Shown: positions 1-9,237 of the stretch, one piece after another
Position numbering within the stretch: position 1 is the stretch's first letter
How the letters are laid out: each line of letters begins with the position of its first letter
NCBI RefSeq assembly: GCF_029688625.1
Contig: NZ_JARULC010000001.1
Location: 930,001 to 994,000 of the forward strand
DNA from: Qipengyuania marincola
GTDB taxonomy: Bacteria; Pseudomonadota; Alphaproteobacteria; Sphingomonadales; Sphingomonadaceae
Direction of reading: 5' to 3'
Length of the DNA stretch: 64,000 nucleotides
Notes under the pieces: model-generated
What the model was told of the DNA's origin: nothing
Databases searched by the model: none
What the model saw: only the letters and a program-made list of their open reading frames with translations
Position numbers and translations under genes: made by a program

Positions 1-1
1 A

Positions 2-1105
2 TTTGCGGAAACACCCGCCGATCGCATGCGGAAGGGAGAGCTGGCGGCACTCGCGAAAACGCACGCATTGATCGACCGTCAGAAACCGTTGCCGCTCGCC
101 GGACTCCAGGCTGTGGTGACGAACCGTCCCGTGAGCCTGGCGGCATTCGATCACGCGGCGATGCGGTCCTATGTCGCGAAGACGGTAAGAAATCACCGTA
201 TCGATACGATCTTCGTGTTCTCCGGCCAGATGGGTCAGTATATTCCGTCGGATTTCGGCGGGCGGATCATTGTCGATCTGTGCGACGTCGATAGCGCCAA
301 GTTCGCTGCCTATGCGGATAGCGGCCAGCGGCGCTGGCTCAATCGAAGGGAGGCTCGCCTGCTGGCGCGGGAAGAGCAAAGGCTGGCCCATCGCGCCGAC
401 ATGACCTTCCTGATCAGCGATGCGGAAGTCGGACTGTTTCGCCAGCAGATCGGCGATACTGCCGGTATCGACGTGCGATCCCTTGGCAACGGGATCGATG
501 CCGCGTTTTTCGCCCCTGACGGGATAACCCCGTCCGAGCACTTGGCCGAGGCGGAGGACCCGCAGCTCGTTTTCACCGGGCAGATGGATTACCCGCCCAA
601 TATCGCTGCGGTCGAGTGGATGATCGATGAGGTCATGCCGCGGCTCCGCCAGCACCATCCGCGCGCCCGCTTCCACGTCGTCGGACGTGCGGCCCCCGCC
701 AGACTTACGGCACGGCATGGCGAGGTCGGGACCAGGGTATGGGGCGAAGTTCCCGATGTCCGGCCATTCCTGCGGGCCGCGGACATCGTGGTCGCGCCGC
801 TGCTCCTTGCTCGCGGAGTGCAGAACAAGGTGCTCGAGGCGATGGCCATGGCCCGGCCGGTCCTGCTTACTCCCGGTGCGGCAACCGGCATCGATGCTCA
901 GAATGCCCAGCATTTCCTGGTGCGCGAGGCCAACCCGGCAATCTGGATCGAGGCGATCGATGAGTTGTTCGGCCAACCCGCAAGGGCGGCGGCGATGGGC
1001 GCGGAGGCTCGTCGCTATGTTGTCGGGAATCTGAGTTGGGAAAGCGTCTATCGCCAGTTGGCCGCACTTGTCTCTCCGGGCGCGGCCGGGCGCGATGCAG
1101 CCTGA
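2..1105 (+). CDS. XrtA/PEP-CTERM-associated sugar transferase, 5' truncated by window edge
   Basis: The reading frame is open from base 2 (FAETPADRM...) and the protein clearly begins upstream, so the ATG at 26 is internal. The residues after 180 form a GT-B type C-terminal half: a VFTGQMDYPPN segment, then VVGRAAP, a GEVPDVRPFLRAADIVVAPLL stretch and a KVLEAMAMARPV donor-site motif, as in GT4 glycosyltransferases. The family that carries this and sits directly before exosortase A is the exosortase-A-associated sugar transferase (TIGR03087-like). It would transfer an activated sugar during synthesis of the exopolysaccharide linked to PEP-CTERM sorting. Its stop lies 11 bases inside the preferred start of xrtA, so the two are translationally coupled. 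Exact sugar specificity cannot be read. Confidence 0.85.
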   Translation, partial: FAETPADRMRKGELAALAKTHALIDRQKPLPLAGLQAVVTNRPVSLAAFDHAAMRSYVAKTVRNHRIDTIFVFSGQMGQYIPSDFGGRIIVDLCDVDSAKFAAYADSGQRRWLNRREARLLAREEQRLAHRADMTFLISDAEVGLFRQQIGDTAGIDVRSLGNGIDAAFFAPDGITPSEHLAEAEDPQLVFTGQMDYPPNIAAVEWMIDEVMPRLRQHHPRARFHVVGRAAPARLTARHGEVGTRVWGEVPDVRPFLRAADIVVAPLLLARGVQNKVLEAMAMARPVLLTPGAATGIDAQNAQHFLVREANPAIWIEAIDELFGQPARAAAMGAEARRYVVGNLSWESVYRQLAALVSPGAAGRDAA

Positions 1106-2084
1106 TTTTGCCATGGCCGGAGCCGCGACACGATCGTGGAGGGCAGCGATCGCGCAGCTCGCCGTCATCTGGTCGCTGCTGTTCGCCGCGACCTTCGACC
1201 AATGGGCGCAGATGTTCCATCAATGGTGGAACATCGACACCTATAGCCACATCCTTCTGATCCCACCGATCATCGCCTGGCTGGTTTGGCTGAAGCGTGA
1301 TGCCCTTGTGCGGATTGCGCCCACTGGCTGGTGGCCAGGCCTGATCTGGGCGTTGCTCGGCCTCGCTCTGTGGACGGTCGGGCGCGCATTGGAGGTGAAC
1401 CTCTTTGCGCAGACAGGGACGCTGATGGCGGTGCAGGGCGCAACGGTCGCGCTTCTGGGCTTGCGCATCAGCCTCTTTCTCGCTCTGCCGATCGCTTACT
1501 CCAGTTTCCTGGTGCCCTTCGGCGACGAGATCATCCCGCAATTGCAGGCCGTAACCGCAAACCTCGCAACATGGCTTACCGACCTCAGCGGAATCGCGAT
1601 GATCGCCGATGGGATCTATATCGATACGCCAGCGGGGCTTTTCATCGTCGCCGAGGCGTGTTCGGGGGTGAAATTTCTGATCGCCATGGTGACATTGGGC
1701 GTCCTCGTCATCTTCACTTGCTTCGAGAGCTGGTCGCGGCGGGCGTGGTTCATGCTGGCCTGCATCGCCGTTCCGATCCTCGCCAACGGTATTCGCGCCT
1801 GGGCGACCATCTTCATCGCGCAATATGTCGGTGCCGAAGCGGCGGGCAGCTTCGATCATATCGTTTATGGGTGGGTTTTCTTCGGCATCGTCATCGCGCT
1901 GGTTCTTGGCTTTGCCTGGCCCTGGTTCGAGCGTGATCCGGAGGACTCCGGATGGACCTCTGACGAGATTTCCAGCTTGCCGCTGGTCGATAGCCTGGAG
2001 CGTTTTCATGGCTCGGCTTTCGCGATCACGGCTTGCGGTATCGGTCTTGCAATGACCTTTGTCGCGCTCGCCCGGCTCGGCTAG
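1095..2084 (+). CDS. xrtA: Exosortase A, short form without EpsI domain
   Basis: Integral membrane cysteine protease/transpeptidase (EpsH family) that processes PEP-CTERM proteins. About eight hydrophobic segments are visible. The catalytic triad is present: Cys189 in EACSGVKFL, Arg234 in NGIRAW and His255 in FDHIVYGW. The ATG at 1095 gives 329 residues; a TTG at 1068 would add nine unlikely residues. In many sphingomonads XrtA is fused to a C-terminal EpsI (DUF3485) domain and is about 500 residues. Here the protein ends just after one extra hydrophobic helix (AFAITACGIGLAMTFVALA), and the amidotransferase begins 11 bases later. The gene lies between the sugar transferase and the amidotransferase, the usual XrtA neighbourhood. 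Confidence 0.92.
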   Translation: MQPDFAMAGAATRSWRAAIAQLAVIWSLLFAATFDQWAQMFHQWWNIDTYSHILLIPPIIAWLVWLKRDALVRIAPTGWWPGLIWALLGLALWTVGRALEVNLFAQTGTLMAVQGATVALLGLRISLFLALPIAYSSFLVPFGDEIIPQLQAVTANLATWLTDLSGIAMIADGIYIDTPAGLFIVAEACSGVKFLIAMVTLGVLVIFTCFESWSRRAWFMLACIAVPILANGIRAWATIFIAQYVGAEAAGSFDHIVYGWVFFGIVIALVLGFAWPWFERDPEDSGWTSDEISSLPLVDSLERFHGSAFAITACGIGLAMTFVALARLG

Positions 2085-2095
2085 GGCACTGGGCA

Positions 2096-3994
2096 ATGTG
2101 CGGGATCGCGGGAATCTTCCATTACGAGACGGTCAAGCCCGTCGATCCGAAACGGGTCGAACGGATGACCGACGCCCTGGCCCATCGGGGGCCTGATGGG
2201 TCGGGTGTCTGGACTGCCCCCGGTGTGGGTCTCGGCCATCGCCGCCTGTCGATCATTGATCTTGCCGGCTCGCCCCAGCCCATGCATTCTGCCGACGGCC
2301 GGGCGGTAATCGTCTTCAACGGCGAGATATACAATTATCGCGAATTGCGCCGCGAACTCGAGCTTGCCGGGAGCAAATTTCGCACCAACGGAGATACTGA
2401 GACAATCCTGGCCGCTTGGCAGAAATGGGGCCCTGCCTGCCTCGAGCGACTGGACGGAATGTTCGCCTTTGCGCTCTACGACCTCGACAAGCGCCAGCTG
2501 TTCCTCGCCCGCGACCGCCTTGGGGTGAAGCCGCTCTACACCGCCGAAATCGAAGGCGGAGCGCTCGCCTTTGCGAGCGAATTGAAAGGCCTGCTTGCCA
2601 ATCCGCTGCTGAAGCGCCGCATCGATCCCTTGGCGATCGAGGATTTCATGACATGGGGATATGTCCCCGATCACCGCTCGATCCTGAAGAATGTCGGCAA
2701 GCTGCCCGCGGGTCATTTCCAGTTGCTCGACCATGGACGGCCCCCTCGTCCGCCGGTCCAGTGGTGGGATGTGAGTTTTGCCGAACGTCTTCGCGGCACG
2801 CATGAGGATCACGCTGTCGAACTCCTGCATCTGATGCGTGAGGGCGTCACCAGCCGAATGGTGGCTGATGTGCCGCTCGGCGCCTTCCTTTCCGGCGGGG
2901 TCGACAGCTCCTCGGTCGTCGCGCTGATGAGTGAGGCAAGTGCGCGTCCGGTCACAAGCTGTTCGATCGGATTCGATGTCAAGGACGTCGACGAGACGAG
3001 TCATGCGCGTAAAGTCGCAGAGCTGTTCGGAACCGATCATCACGAGCGCGTCGTCTCCGCCGACCAATTCGACGAGGCCGACGATATAGCGGCGATTTTC
3101 GACGAGCCTTTCGCCGATGCCAGCGCGCTGCCGACGCTGCGTGTCTGTGCTTTGGCACGCGAGCACGTAACCGTCGCATTGTCGGGCGACGGGGCGGACG
3201 AGGCTCTGGCCGGCTATCGCCGCCAGATGTTCCATGCTCGTGAGGAGCAGGCGAGGGCGGTCGTCCCGAAACTTCTGCGCCAACCCCTCTTCGGCGCGCT
3301 TGGCCGGGTTTGGCCGAAGGCGGATTGGGCCCCGCGGCCCCTGCGCGCCAAGGCGACATTGCTGGCGCTCGCGGAGGAGGGCGAGGCCGGATATGCGCGC
3401 GCGCTGTCGATCCTTGCACCGGAGCAGCGCGATGCACTCTACGGCAATACGCTGCTGGCCGAACGGGGCGACTATCGCGCCGAGCATCCTTTCGAGGATT
3501 TGATGCGCAACGCGCCCGCGCGCAGCGGTCTGGATCGCGCGCAATATGCCGACCTCAAGTTCTGGTTACCCGGCGATATCCTGACCAAGACCGACCGTGC
3601 CAGTATGGCGGTGTCACTCGAAGCTCGCGAGCCCCTGCTCGACCATCGGCTCATCGAATTCGCTGCGAATCTGCCGCACAGGGAGCGTCTGCGCGGCACG
3701 ACCGGCAAATGGCTCATGAAACATGCGATGCAGCGCTATCTTCCCGACGACATCCTGTACCGCCCCAAGCAGGGCTTCGTGACGCCGATTGCGCAGTGGT
3801 TTCGCGGGCCACTGGCGCAAGTTGCGCGCGAGGTTGTCGCAAGCGAGAAACTGGTCGGGACCGGATGGTTCGCGCGCAGGCCGCTGGCACGCCTTGCCGA
3901 AGAGCATATCGCCGGACAGGCTGACCACAGCCGCACGCTCTGGCAATTGCTGATGCTCGAACGCTCGCTCGATCGCTTGAGCCCGACGAGCTAG
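2096..3994 (+). CDS. XrtA-associated asparagine synthase-like amidotransferase
   Basis: 632-residue class II glutamine amidotransferase of the AsnB type. The start is fixed by MCGIAGIF: Cys2 becomes the N-terminal nucleophile that hydrolyses glutamine. NGEIYNYRELR and the THGDTE-like NGDTE segment complete the glutaminase domain (about residues 2-210). The synthetase half has the PP-loop SGGVDSS at residues 266-272, with SGDGADEALAGY and KTDRASMAVSLEAREPLLD further on. The family next to xrtA (TIGR03108-like) is thought to amidate a component of the PEP-CTERM-associated exopolysaccharide rather than make asparagine. That role is inferred from context; the glutamine-dependent ATP chemistry is clear from the motifs. 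Confidence 0.9.
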   Translation: MCGIAGIFHYETVKPVDPKRVERMTDALAHRGPDGSGVWTAPGVGLGHRRLSIIDLAGSPQPMHSADGRAVIVFNGEIYNYRELRRELELAGSKFRTNGDTETILAAWQKWGPACLERLDGMFAFALYDLDKRQLFLARDRLGVKPLYTAEIEGGALAFASELKGLLANPLLKRRIDPLAIEDFMTWGYVPDHRSILKNVGKLPAGHFQLLDHGRPPRPPVQWWDVSFAERLRGTHEDHAVELLHLMREGVTSRMVADVPLGAFLSGGVDSSSVVALMSEASARPVTSCSIGFDVKDVDETSHARKVAELFGTDHHERVVSADQFDEADDIAAIFDEPFADASALPTLRVCALAREHVTVALSGDGADEALAGYRRQMFHAREEQARAVVPKLLRQPLFGALGRVWPKADWAPRPLRAKATLLALAEEGEAGYARALSILAPEQRDALYGNTLLAERGDYRAEHPFEDLMRNAPARSGLDRAQYADLKFWLPGDILTKTDRASMAVSLEAREPLLDHRLIEFAANLPHRERLRGTTGKWLMKHAMQRYLPDDILYRPKQGFVTPIAQWFRGPLAQVAREVVASEKLVGTGWFARRPLARLAEEHIAGQADHSRTLWQLLMLERSLDRLSPTS

Positions 3995-4000
3995 TTCATC

Positions 4001-5116
4001 CTATGCGGCGACGCCGTGGCCGCTTGCCATGTAGTCGCTGCTCTGCATTTCCATGAGCCGGCTGACAGTGCGTTCGAATTCGAAAGATCCTTCGCCCGCG
4101 GTGTAGAGATTCTCGGGCTCGGCCGCCGCGGTCGCGAACAGCTTTACGTTGTTCTCGTACAGCGCGTCGATCAGCTTGGTGAAGCGGATTGCCTCGTTCT
4201 GGTTCTCCGGAGACATCCTCGGGATGCCAACCACGATGACGGTATGATAGGCGTGGGCGATGGCCAGATAGTCGGCCGCCCCCCGGTTCTCGCCGCATAA
4301 CCGCTTGAAACTGAAGACCGCCACGCCCTTGAGGCTCTTCGGCACGTGAAGCGTCCTGCCGCCCCCGAGGTCCACCTCGCCCGACGGGACGTGGTCGGCA
4401 TCTTCGGGTTTGTAGTCGGTGAGGCGGAAGAAGGCCTCGCGAACCTGCGCCGTGGCAGCATCGCCAAGGGGCGCGTGCCAGGTTTCGAGGTCGCCCAGGC
4501 GGTCAAGGCGATAATCGGTCGGCCCGTTCAGTGGCATCACGTCGAATTCCGCTTCGACGAGATCGATGAATGGCAGGAACAGAGACCGATTGAGGCCATC
4601 CTTGTAGAGATCGCGGGGAGGGCGGTTGCTGGTGGTGACGACAGCCAGCCCCTCGTCGCAGATCAGTGCGGTGAACAGCCGGCTCATGATGGCGGCATCG
4701 GCTGTGTTCGTCACGACCATCTCGTCGAAGGCGAGGCAGCGGACGTCTCGCGCGATATCGCGAGCGACCTTGCCCGTCGGATCGCCCGGATCGGTTTCGC
4801 GCCGCTCGCGCATGCGGCGGTCGACCTCGAGCATGAATTCGTGGAAGTGGACGCGGCGCTTCTGGTCGATCTCGAGCGTCTCGACGAACAGGTCCATCAA
4901 CATGGATTTGCCGCGACCGACGCCGCCCCACATATAAACGCCTTGCGGCCGCGTTTTCTTGGGCCGGAAGAGCTGCGAGAGAAGGCCGCCGGGCGCCTCC
5001 GCCTGCACTTCCCGCTGCAGACGATCGAGCCGCTCGGCCGCCCGCCGCTGGTCAGGGTCGGGACGCAGTTCGCCTGCCGCGACAAGCCGCTCGTAGCGCG
5101 CAAGCATGCCGCTCAT
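4001..5116 (-). CDS. zapE: Cell division ATPase ZapE (AFG1-like)
   Basis: 371-residue AFG1/ZapE family ATPase. Walker A is GGVGRGKS at residues 64-71, Walker B CLAFDEMVV at about 127-135, with a sensor-like TTSNRPP segment after it. The family acts at the inner face of the membrane; bacterial ZapE is linked to Z-ring constriction and mitochondrial Lace1/Afg1 to respiratory protein turnover. The start ATG overlaps the stop of the upstream thioesterase by four bases (ATGA), and sdhB lies before that, so sdhB-thioesterase-zapE form one operon. The stop is six bases from the convergent amidotransferase gene with no visible terminator between. Confidence 0.93.
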   Translation of the reverse strand: MSGMLARYERLVAAGELRPDPDQRRAAERLDRLQREVQAEAPGGLLSQLFRPKKTRPQGVYMWGGVGRGKSMLMDLFVETLEIDQKRRVHFHEFMLEVDRRMRERRETDPGDPTGKVARDIARDVRCLAFDEMVVTNTADAAIMSRLFTALICDEGLAVVTTSNRPPRDLYKDGLNRSLFLPFIDLVEAEFDVMPLNGPTDYRLDRLGDLETWHAPLGDAATAQVREAFFRLTDYKPEDADHVPSGEVDLGGGRTLHVPKSLKGVAVFSFKRLCGENRGAADYLAIAHAYHTVIVVGIPRMSPENQNEAIRFTKLIDALYENNVKLFATAAAEPENLYTAGEGSFEFERTVSRLMEMQSSDYMASGHGVAA

Positions 5117-5580
5117 TGGGCGGGGGGCCGGCGATGCATCTTCTTCACGATACCAGAGAAGGACGCGACGAGATGCTCTTCCTGCACGACCTGGCCGCGT
5201 ACGAACACCATGCTCCCGGTCTCGCGCACGATCTCGCAGATGGCGTCGAGCGGACGGTCGGGCTGTCCGGCACCGACGAACTGGGTCGACAATTCAAGCG
5301 TGACCGATGGCCCGGCATTGCCGCTGCCGATCGTGTGCAAGGTCGTGAACAGCGCGATGTCGATCAGCGATAGCGTCACCGCGCCGTGGATGATCCCCTG
5401 GAGGTTCTCGTGCCGCCGTTCGGGAAACATGCGCAGCCGCGCCTTTCCGTCATCGTCGACCCGGGTGATGAGCTTGCCCATCACCGCGCCGTTGAACAGC
5501 GTCTGATCCTTGAGATTCCAGTGCCGCCAGCCCGGATTTTCCGGGTCCGGCCCGTGGTCGAATACCTCGTCCGGCAGCAC
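5113..5580 (-). CDS. PaaI-like hotdog-fold thioesterase
   Basis: 155-residue single hotdog-domain protein. The segment RRHENLQGIIHGAVTLSLIDIA is typical of PaaI/YdiI-type acyl-CoA thioesterases: an HENLQGIIHG active-site region followed by the long central helix, then strands containing VTLELSTQFVGAG. It probably hydrolyses a medium-chain or aromatic acyl-CoA in the cytoplasm; the substrate cannot be told. It is co-transcribed with sdhB (stop of sdhB at 5582 is next to this start) and overlaps zapE by four bases. Confidence 0.85.
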   Translation of the reverse strand: MLPDEVFDHGPDPENPGWRHWNLKDQTLFNGAVMGKLITRVDDDGKARLRMFPERRHENLQGIIHGAVTLSLIDIALFTTLHTIGSGNAGPSVTLELSTQFVGAGQPDRPLDAICEIVRETGSMVFVRGQVVQEEHLVASFSGIVKKMHRRPPAQ

Positions 5581-5581
5581 G

Positions 5582-6364
5582 TCAGATGGCGCGTTCGGCG
5601 ATCATCTTCTTGGTTTCGGCGATCGCCTTGGCCGGGCTCAGGCCCTTGGGGCACACGTTCGCGCAGTTCATGATCGTGTGGCAGCGATAGAGGCGGAAGG
5701 GGTCTTCCAGCTGATCGAGCCGCTCACCCGTCATCTCGTCGCGGCTGTCCGCCAGCCAGCGATAGGCCTGCAGCAGGATCGCAGGGCCGAGGAACTTGTC
5801 GCTGTTCCACCAGTAGCTCGGGCAGGCGGTTGAGCAGCAGGCACACAGGATGCATTCGTAGAGGCCGTCGAGCTTTTCGCGCTGCTCGGGCGACTGGAGG
5901 CGCTCCTTGCCGCTCGGCGTGGTGGAGACGGTCTGCAGCCAGGGACGAATGCTGGCGTATTGCGCGTAGAAATGCGTGAAATCAGGCACGAGGTCCTTGA
6001 TCACGTCCATGCTCGGCAGCGGAGTGATGCGGATTTCGCCCTTCAGGTCCTCGATCGCGGTGGTGCAGGCGAGGCCGTTCTTCCCATTGAGGTTCATCGA
6101 GCAAGAGCCGCAGATGCCTTCCCGGCAGGAGCGGCGAAAGGTCAGCGTCGGGTCGATCTCGTTTTTGATCTTGAACAGCGCGTCGAGGACCATGGGCCCG
6201 CAATCGTCGAGGTCGAGCTCGAATGTGTCATAGCGCGGATTTTCGCCGCTATCGGGATCGTAGCGATAGATCTTGAACTTGCGAATGCGCGAGCCGCCAT
6301 CGGCTTTGTGGGCGTGCCCCTTGCCGGTAATCTTGGAGTTCTTCGGGAGGGTGAAGGTCGCCAT
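5582..6364 (-). CDS. sdhB: Succinate dehydrogenase iron-sulfur subunit
   Basis: 260-residue SdhB of complex II. Three Fe-S cluster sites are visible: [2Fe-2S] ligands Cys80, Cys85, Cys88 and Cys100 ([12 protein letters not shown]...LAC); [12 protein letters not shown] at 171-182; and [14 protein letters not shown] at 228-241, which together ligate the [4Fe-4S] and [3Fe-4S] clusters. It carries electrons from the flavoprotein SdhA to quinone. sdhA, sdhC and sdhD are not upstream: the next 220 bases are non-coding and then a divergent gene begins, so sdhB is detached from the other subunits, or they lie elsewhere. It heads the operon sdhB-thioesterase-zapE. Confidence 0.97.
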   Translation of the reverse strand: MATFTLPKNSKITGKGHAHKADGGSRIRKFKIYRYDPDSGENPRYDTFELDLDDCGPMVLDALFKIKNEIDPTLTFRRSCREGICGSCSMNLNGKNGLACTTAIEDLKGEIRITPLPSMDVIKDLVPDFTHFYAQYASIRPWLQTVSTTPSGKERLQSPEQREKLDGLYECILCACCSTACPSYWWNSDKFLGPAILLQAYRWLADSRDEMTGERLDQLEDPFRLYRCHTIMNCANVCPKGLSPAKAIAETKKMIAERAI

Positions 6365-6585
6365 TCGTCGTCAGTCCTGTTGCCTTATGCAACCCATCTA
6401 GCGGTTCGGGCGAGTGGTGCAAGGCCGAGTATGCTGCATTTCACGCAAGCTGCGTCCAACAGGATCGAAGACATGGACCGCATGGAACACAGTTCAGGGC
6501 GGAAAAGCAGAATGATGCGAAAATGGCGAAAACCTGCGGGCTTTCGGGGAACAATGTGCACGCGCGATCGGTCTAGTCCGGTACG

Positions 6586-7311
6586 ATGGAAGTAGGAAAG
6601 CCAGTTAACAGGGCCGCCGTCTTCGGGGCCAGCGGCGGTATCGGCCGGGCGCTGACACAGGCGCTGATCGAGGACGGTGTCGAGGTATGGGCAGGCTGCC
6701 GCTCGGGCGATCCCGGAATAAAGGACGCGCGACCGTTCGCCTTCGACCTCGCCGACGAACAGACTATCGCTGATGCGGCGGAGGCCATGCGCAAGGCACC
6801 ACCAGATCTGGTCATCGTCGCCAGCGGCGTGCTCACGCTCGATGACGGGACGGGCCCCGAGCGCAGTTATCGCGGGCTCGATGCGCAGGCGATGCAACGT
6901 GTCTTCCTGCTCAACACGATCGGCCCGGCGATCATTGCCAAACACATGCTGCCGCTGTTCGACCGCAAGGAGCGATGTGTGTTTGCGGCACTGTCCGCCA
7001 GGGTCGGCTCGATCTCGGACAATCGCCTGGGCGGATGGCATAGCTATCGTGCCAGCAAGGCGGCGCTGAACATGCTGCTGAAGAACTTCGCGATCGAGCT
7101 CGGTCGCACGCACAAGCAGGCTGTCGTGGTCGGCCTCCATCCGGGCACTGTGGACACCAGCCTCTCGGAGCCATTCCAGTCCAATCTGCCGGACGGCCAG
7201 CTTACCGCTCCGCAGGACGCAGCGGCAAACCTGCTGTCGGTGCTCGGCAATCTCGACCCGGCCGACAGCGGTACGGTGTTCGATTTCGCGGGCAAGGCGA
7301 TACCGGCGTAA
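6586..7311 (+). CDS. Short-chain dehydrogenase/reductase (C-factor-like)
   Basis: 241-residue SDR. The Rossmann dinucleotide loop is GASGGIG at 14-20, the catalytic residues are Ser137, Tyr154 and Lys158 (YRASK), and LHPGTVDTSLS follows, as in the C-factor/CsgA-like subgroup. It should oxidise or reduce a small carbonyl/alcohol substrate with NAD(P)H; the substrate is unknown. It is transcribed divergently from sdhB across 220 bases and ends before a strong hairpin terminator, so it appears monocistronic. Confidence 0.85.
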   Translation: MEVGKPVNRAAVFGASGGIGRALTQALIEDGVEVWAGCRSGDPGIKDARPFAFDLADEQTIADAAEAMRKAPPDLVIVASGVLTLDDGTGPERSYRGLDAQAMQRVFLLNTIGPAIIAKHMLPLFDRKERCVFAALSARVGSISDNRLGGWHSYRASKAALNMLLKNFAIELGRTHKQAVVVGLHPGTVDTSLSEPFQSNLPDGQLTAPQDAAANLLSVLGNLDPADSGTVFDFAGKAIPA

Positions 7312-7333
7312 GCCAATCACCCTCGCAACGAAA

Positions 7334-7372
7334 AAGCCGCCCCGCGCGCGATGCGTGGGGCGGCTTAATTTT
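7334..7372. terminator. Bidirectional rho-independent terminator
   Basis: A perfect 10-bp stem AAGCCGCCCC/GGGGCGGCTT is flanked by TTAATTTT on the right and by five A residues on the left (U-run on the minus strand). It lies between the convergent SDR gene and metalloprotease gene and can end both transcripts. Confidence 0.9.
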
Positions 7373-7399
7373 GTTGGTCCCGCAGGACCCCGGTTCGGA

Positions 7400-9070
7400 T
7401 CAGCCGAACACGATGTCCGGAACCGGAACCGTATCGAGATTTTCGAAGATGATCGACTGGTCGATCATACCGTCGCCATCGATATCGATGTCGAGGCGGT
7501 TGTCGACCACCGTCAGCTCGGAATCACCGCCGAGGCCGAGGCCCGAAAGGTCGATCGTGTCGACGCCTTCCTCGAAGTCGGTGATGATGTCGGTGCCACC
7601 GTTGGTGAAGCCGTCGGTGAACAGCTTCTCGTCCGACGCGAAGACGAATACGTCAGCGCCGCCGCCACCGGTCAGGATATTGTCCTGCTCGTTGGTGATG
7701 ATGACGTCGCGATAGGCCGTGCCGACCGCGTTTTCGATTTCGGTACCATAGGCGATCGCGATGTTCTGGTACTGGGTCGTACGAACGCCGGCATGGCCCG
7801 TATCGGCCAGAATGTCGCTGGCGTTGCGGGTCATGAATGAACCCATCACGGCATCGATCGTCGCCTGGCTTTGGGGCGAGAAGAAATCGGGGACGCCATA
7901 GGCAACCTCGTAGGCGTCGTTGAGCGACTGCAGCGCTTCTGCCTGGTCGGCCGTGGTGATGTTGCCCTGGCCGGCCGATGAGAACTGCCCGTCACGCAGG
8001 TCGATGACCACGCTGGCTTCGAAGCCCGACAGGTCGATCGTGTCAATGCCACCGGCATCGTAGATCGCCAGATATGGATGCTCGTTCTGCGTGAAATCGA
8101 ACACGTCGCGATCGGCCGTCGAATTGAAGCCGTAGGTCGTGTCGTCCGTCCGCGTGGTCGGATCGGCGCCGTACTTCTGCTGGATGACATAGATGTCGTG
8201 CAGCAGCGGGGTCTGCGCATTGCTGAAGAAGAACGTGCCCCAGTTAACGATGCGCGCACCGGTTTCCTGAGCCGACCAATAGGACATGATCGAGTACTGT
8301 TCGGAATCCTGAGCGTACTCCGCCTGGTCGGCATAGTTCGTCGCGCCGGCGCCGTTGTAGGCCCCCGGGTGGCTGAGGCCGACGGCGTGACCGATCTCGT
8401 GGATCATCGTGGTTGCGCCATAGCCGCCGAAGCTGAGGTCGCCGTTCGAGAAATTACCCTCGTGAAGAAGCTCGCCTTCCTCGCTGAAGTAGCTGCGCGG
8501 ATCGGCGATGAAGACGTCACCGAAGAACTTCCAGCCCCTCGCATTCGTGAAGTCGTATTCCGGATAATAGGCATATGCCTGCGCCGGATCCCACGAATTG
8601 GCGAACTGGATGTCCGCCCCGCGGCCGTTGCTTTCAACGAAGGTGGGGGCGATCAGGTCGTCCCACAGCGCGATCGAGCCGCGAGCGTTGGCCTTCTGCG
8701 CTTCGGTGAAAGAGTTGGCACCGTTGTTCGCGCCGAAACCGTAGTTCGGATTGTTGTACAGTCCGGTAAGGTTGCTGCCTTCGAGGAAGGTGTAGGTGAT
8801 GCGGCCATTGCCGCTGATCGACTGCGAGTTGCCCGAATCGATCTGGTCGACAACCTGGTCGAGGTCGGCAACGATCTTGCCCCGATAGGTGAAGCCGAAG
8901 CCACCGAAGTTATCGAGGTTGAAGTCCTGAGTCATGTCACCGGTGTTGAAGTCCAGCACCGTATCCACGGTCAGCTGTTCCGACAGTTCACCGCCGTGGT
9001 CGCACGCATCGGTGCAGGTGTGGGAAATGAGATAGTCTGCGTTTTCAGCAAGCACGTTGCGACGTGGCAT
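7400..9070 (-). CDS. Serralysin-type secreted M10 metalloprotease
   Basis: 556-residue M10B/serralysin-like zinc protease. The zinc motif HEIGHAVGLSH is at residues 224-234 (His224, Glu225, His228, His234) and the Met-turn SIMSYW follows. After the protease domain come the M10 C-terminal region (TTYGFNST.DRDVFDF, GGIDTIDLSGF) and a glycine/aspartate RTX-like stretch (LTGGGGADVFVF, DTIDLSGLGLGGD) that would bind calcium and carry a type I secretion signal. There is no Sec signal peptide. The start MPRRNVL at 9070 is chosen because GGAGG lies seven bases upstream; longer in-frame starts lack this. No type I transporter genes are in the window. Confidence 0.93.
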   Translation of the reverse strand: MPRRNVLAENADYLISHTCTDACDHGGELSEQLTVDTVLDFNTGDMTQDFNLDNFGGFGFTYRGKIVADLDQVVDQIDSGNSQSISGNGRITYTFLEGSNLTGLYNNPNYGFGANNGANSFTEAQKANARGSIALWDDLIAPTFVESNGRGADIQFANSWDPAQAYAYYPEYDFTNARGWKFFGDVFIADPRSYFSEEGELLHEGNFSNGDLSFGGYGATTMIHEIGHAVGLSHPGAYNGAGATNYADQAEYAQDSEQYSIMSYWSAQETGARIVNWGTFFFSNAQTPLLHDIYVIQQKYGADPTTRTDDTTYGFNSTADRDVFDFTQNEHPYLAIYDAGGIDTIDLSGFEASVVIDLRDGQFSSAGQGNITTADQAEALQSLNDAYEVAYGVPDFFSPQSQATIDAVMGSFMTRNASDILADTGHAGVRTTQYQNIAIAYGTEIENAVGTAYRDVIITNEQDNILTGGGGADVFVFASDEKLFTDGFTNGGTDIITDFEEGVDTIDLSGLGLGGDSELTVVDNRLDIDIDGDGMIDQSIIFENLDTVPVPDIVFG

Positions 9071-9237
9071 GCGGCCCTCCAGTCCAAGAAAAGGTGTACG
9101 ATCCAAGTTGCCGTCGGCGACAGCAGCTAACCCTTTCGTAACCATTGGACGGCGTCTTGCAAGAGGCAAGACGTCCCAAGGCAAGACAACGCAACTTATT
9201 TACACAGCATAGCCACTCGGCTTTGCGGAACAGCGGG

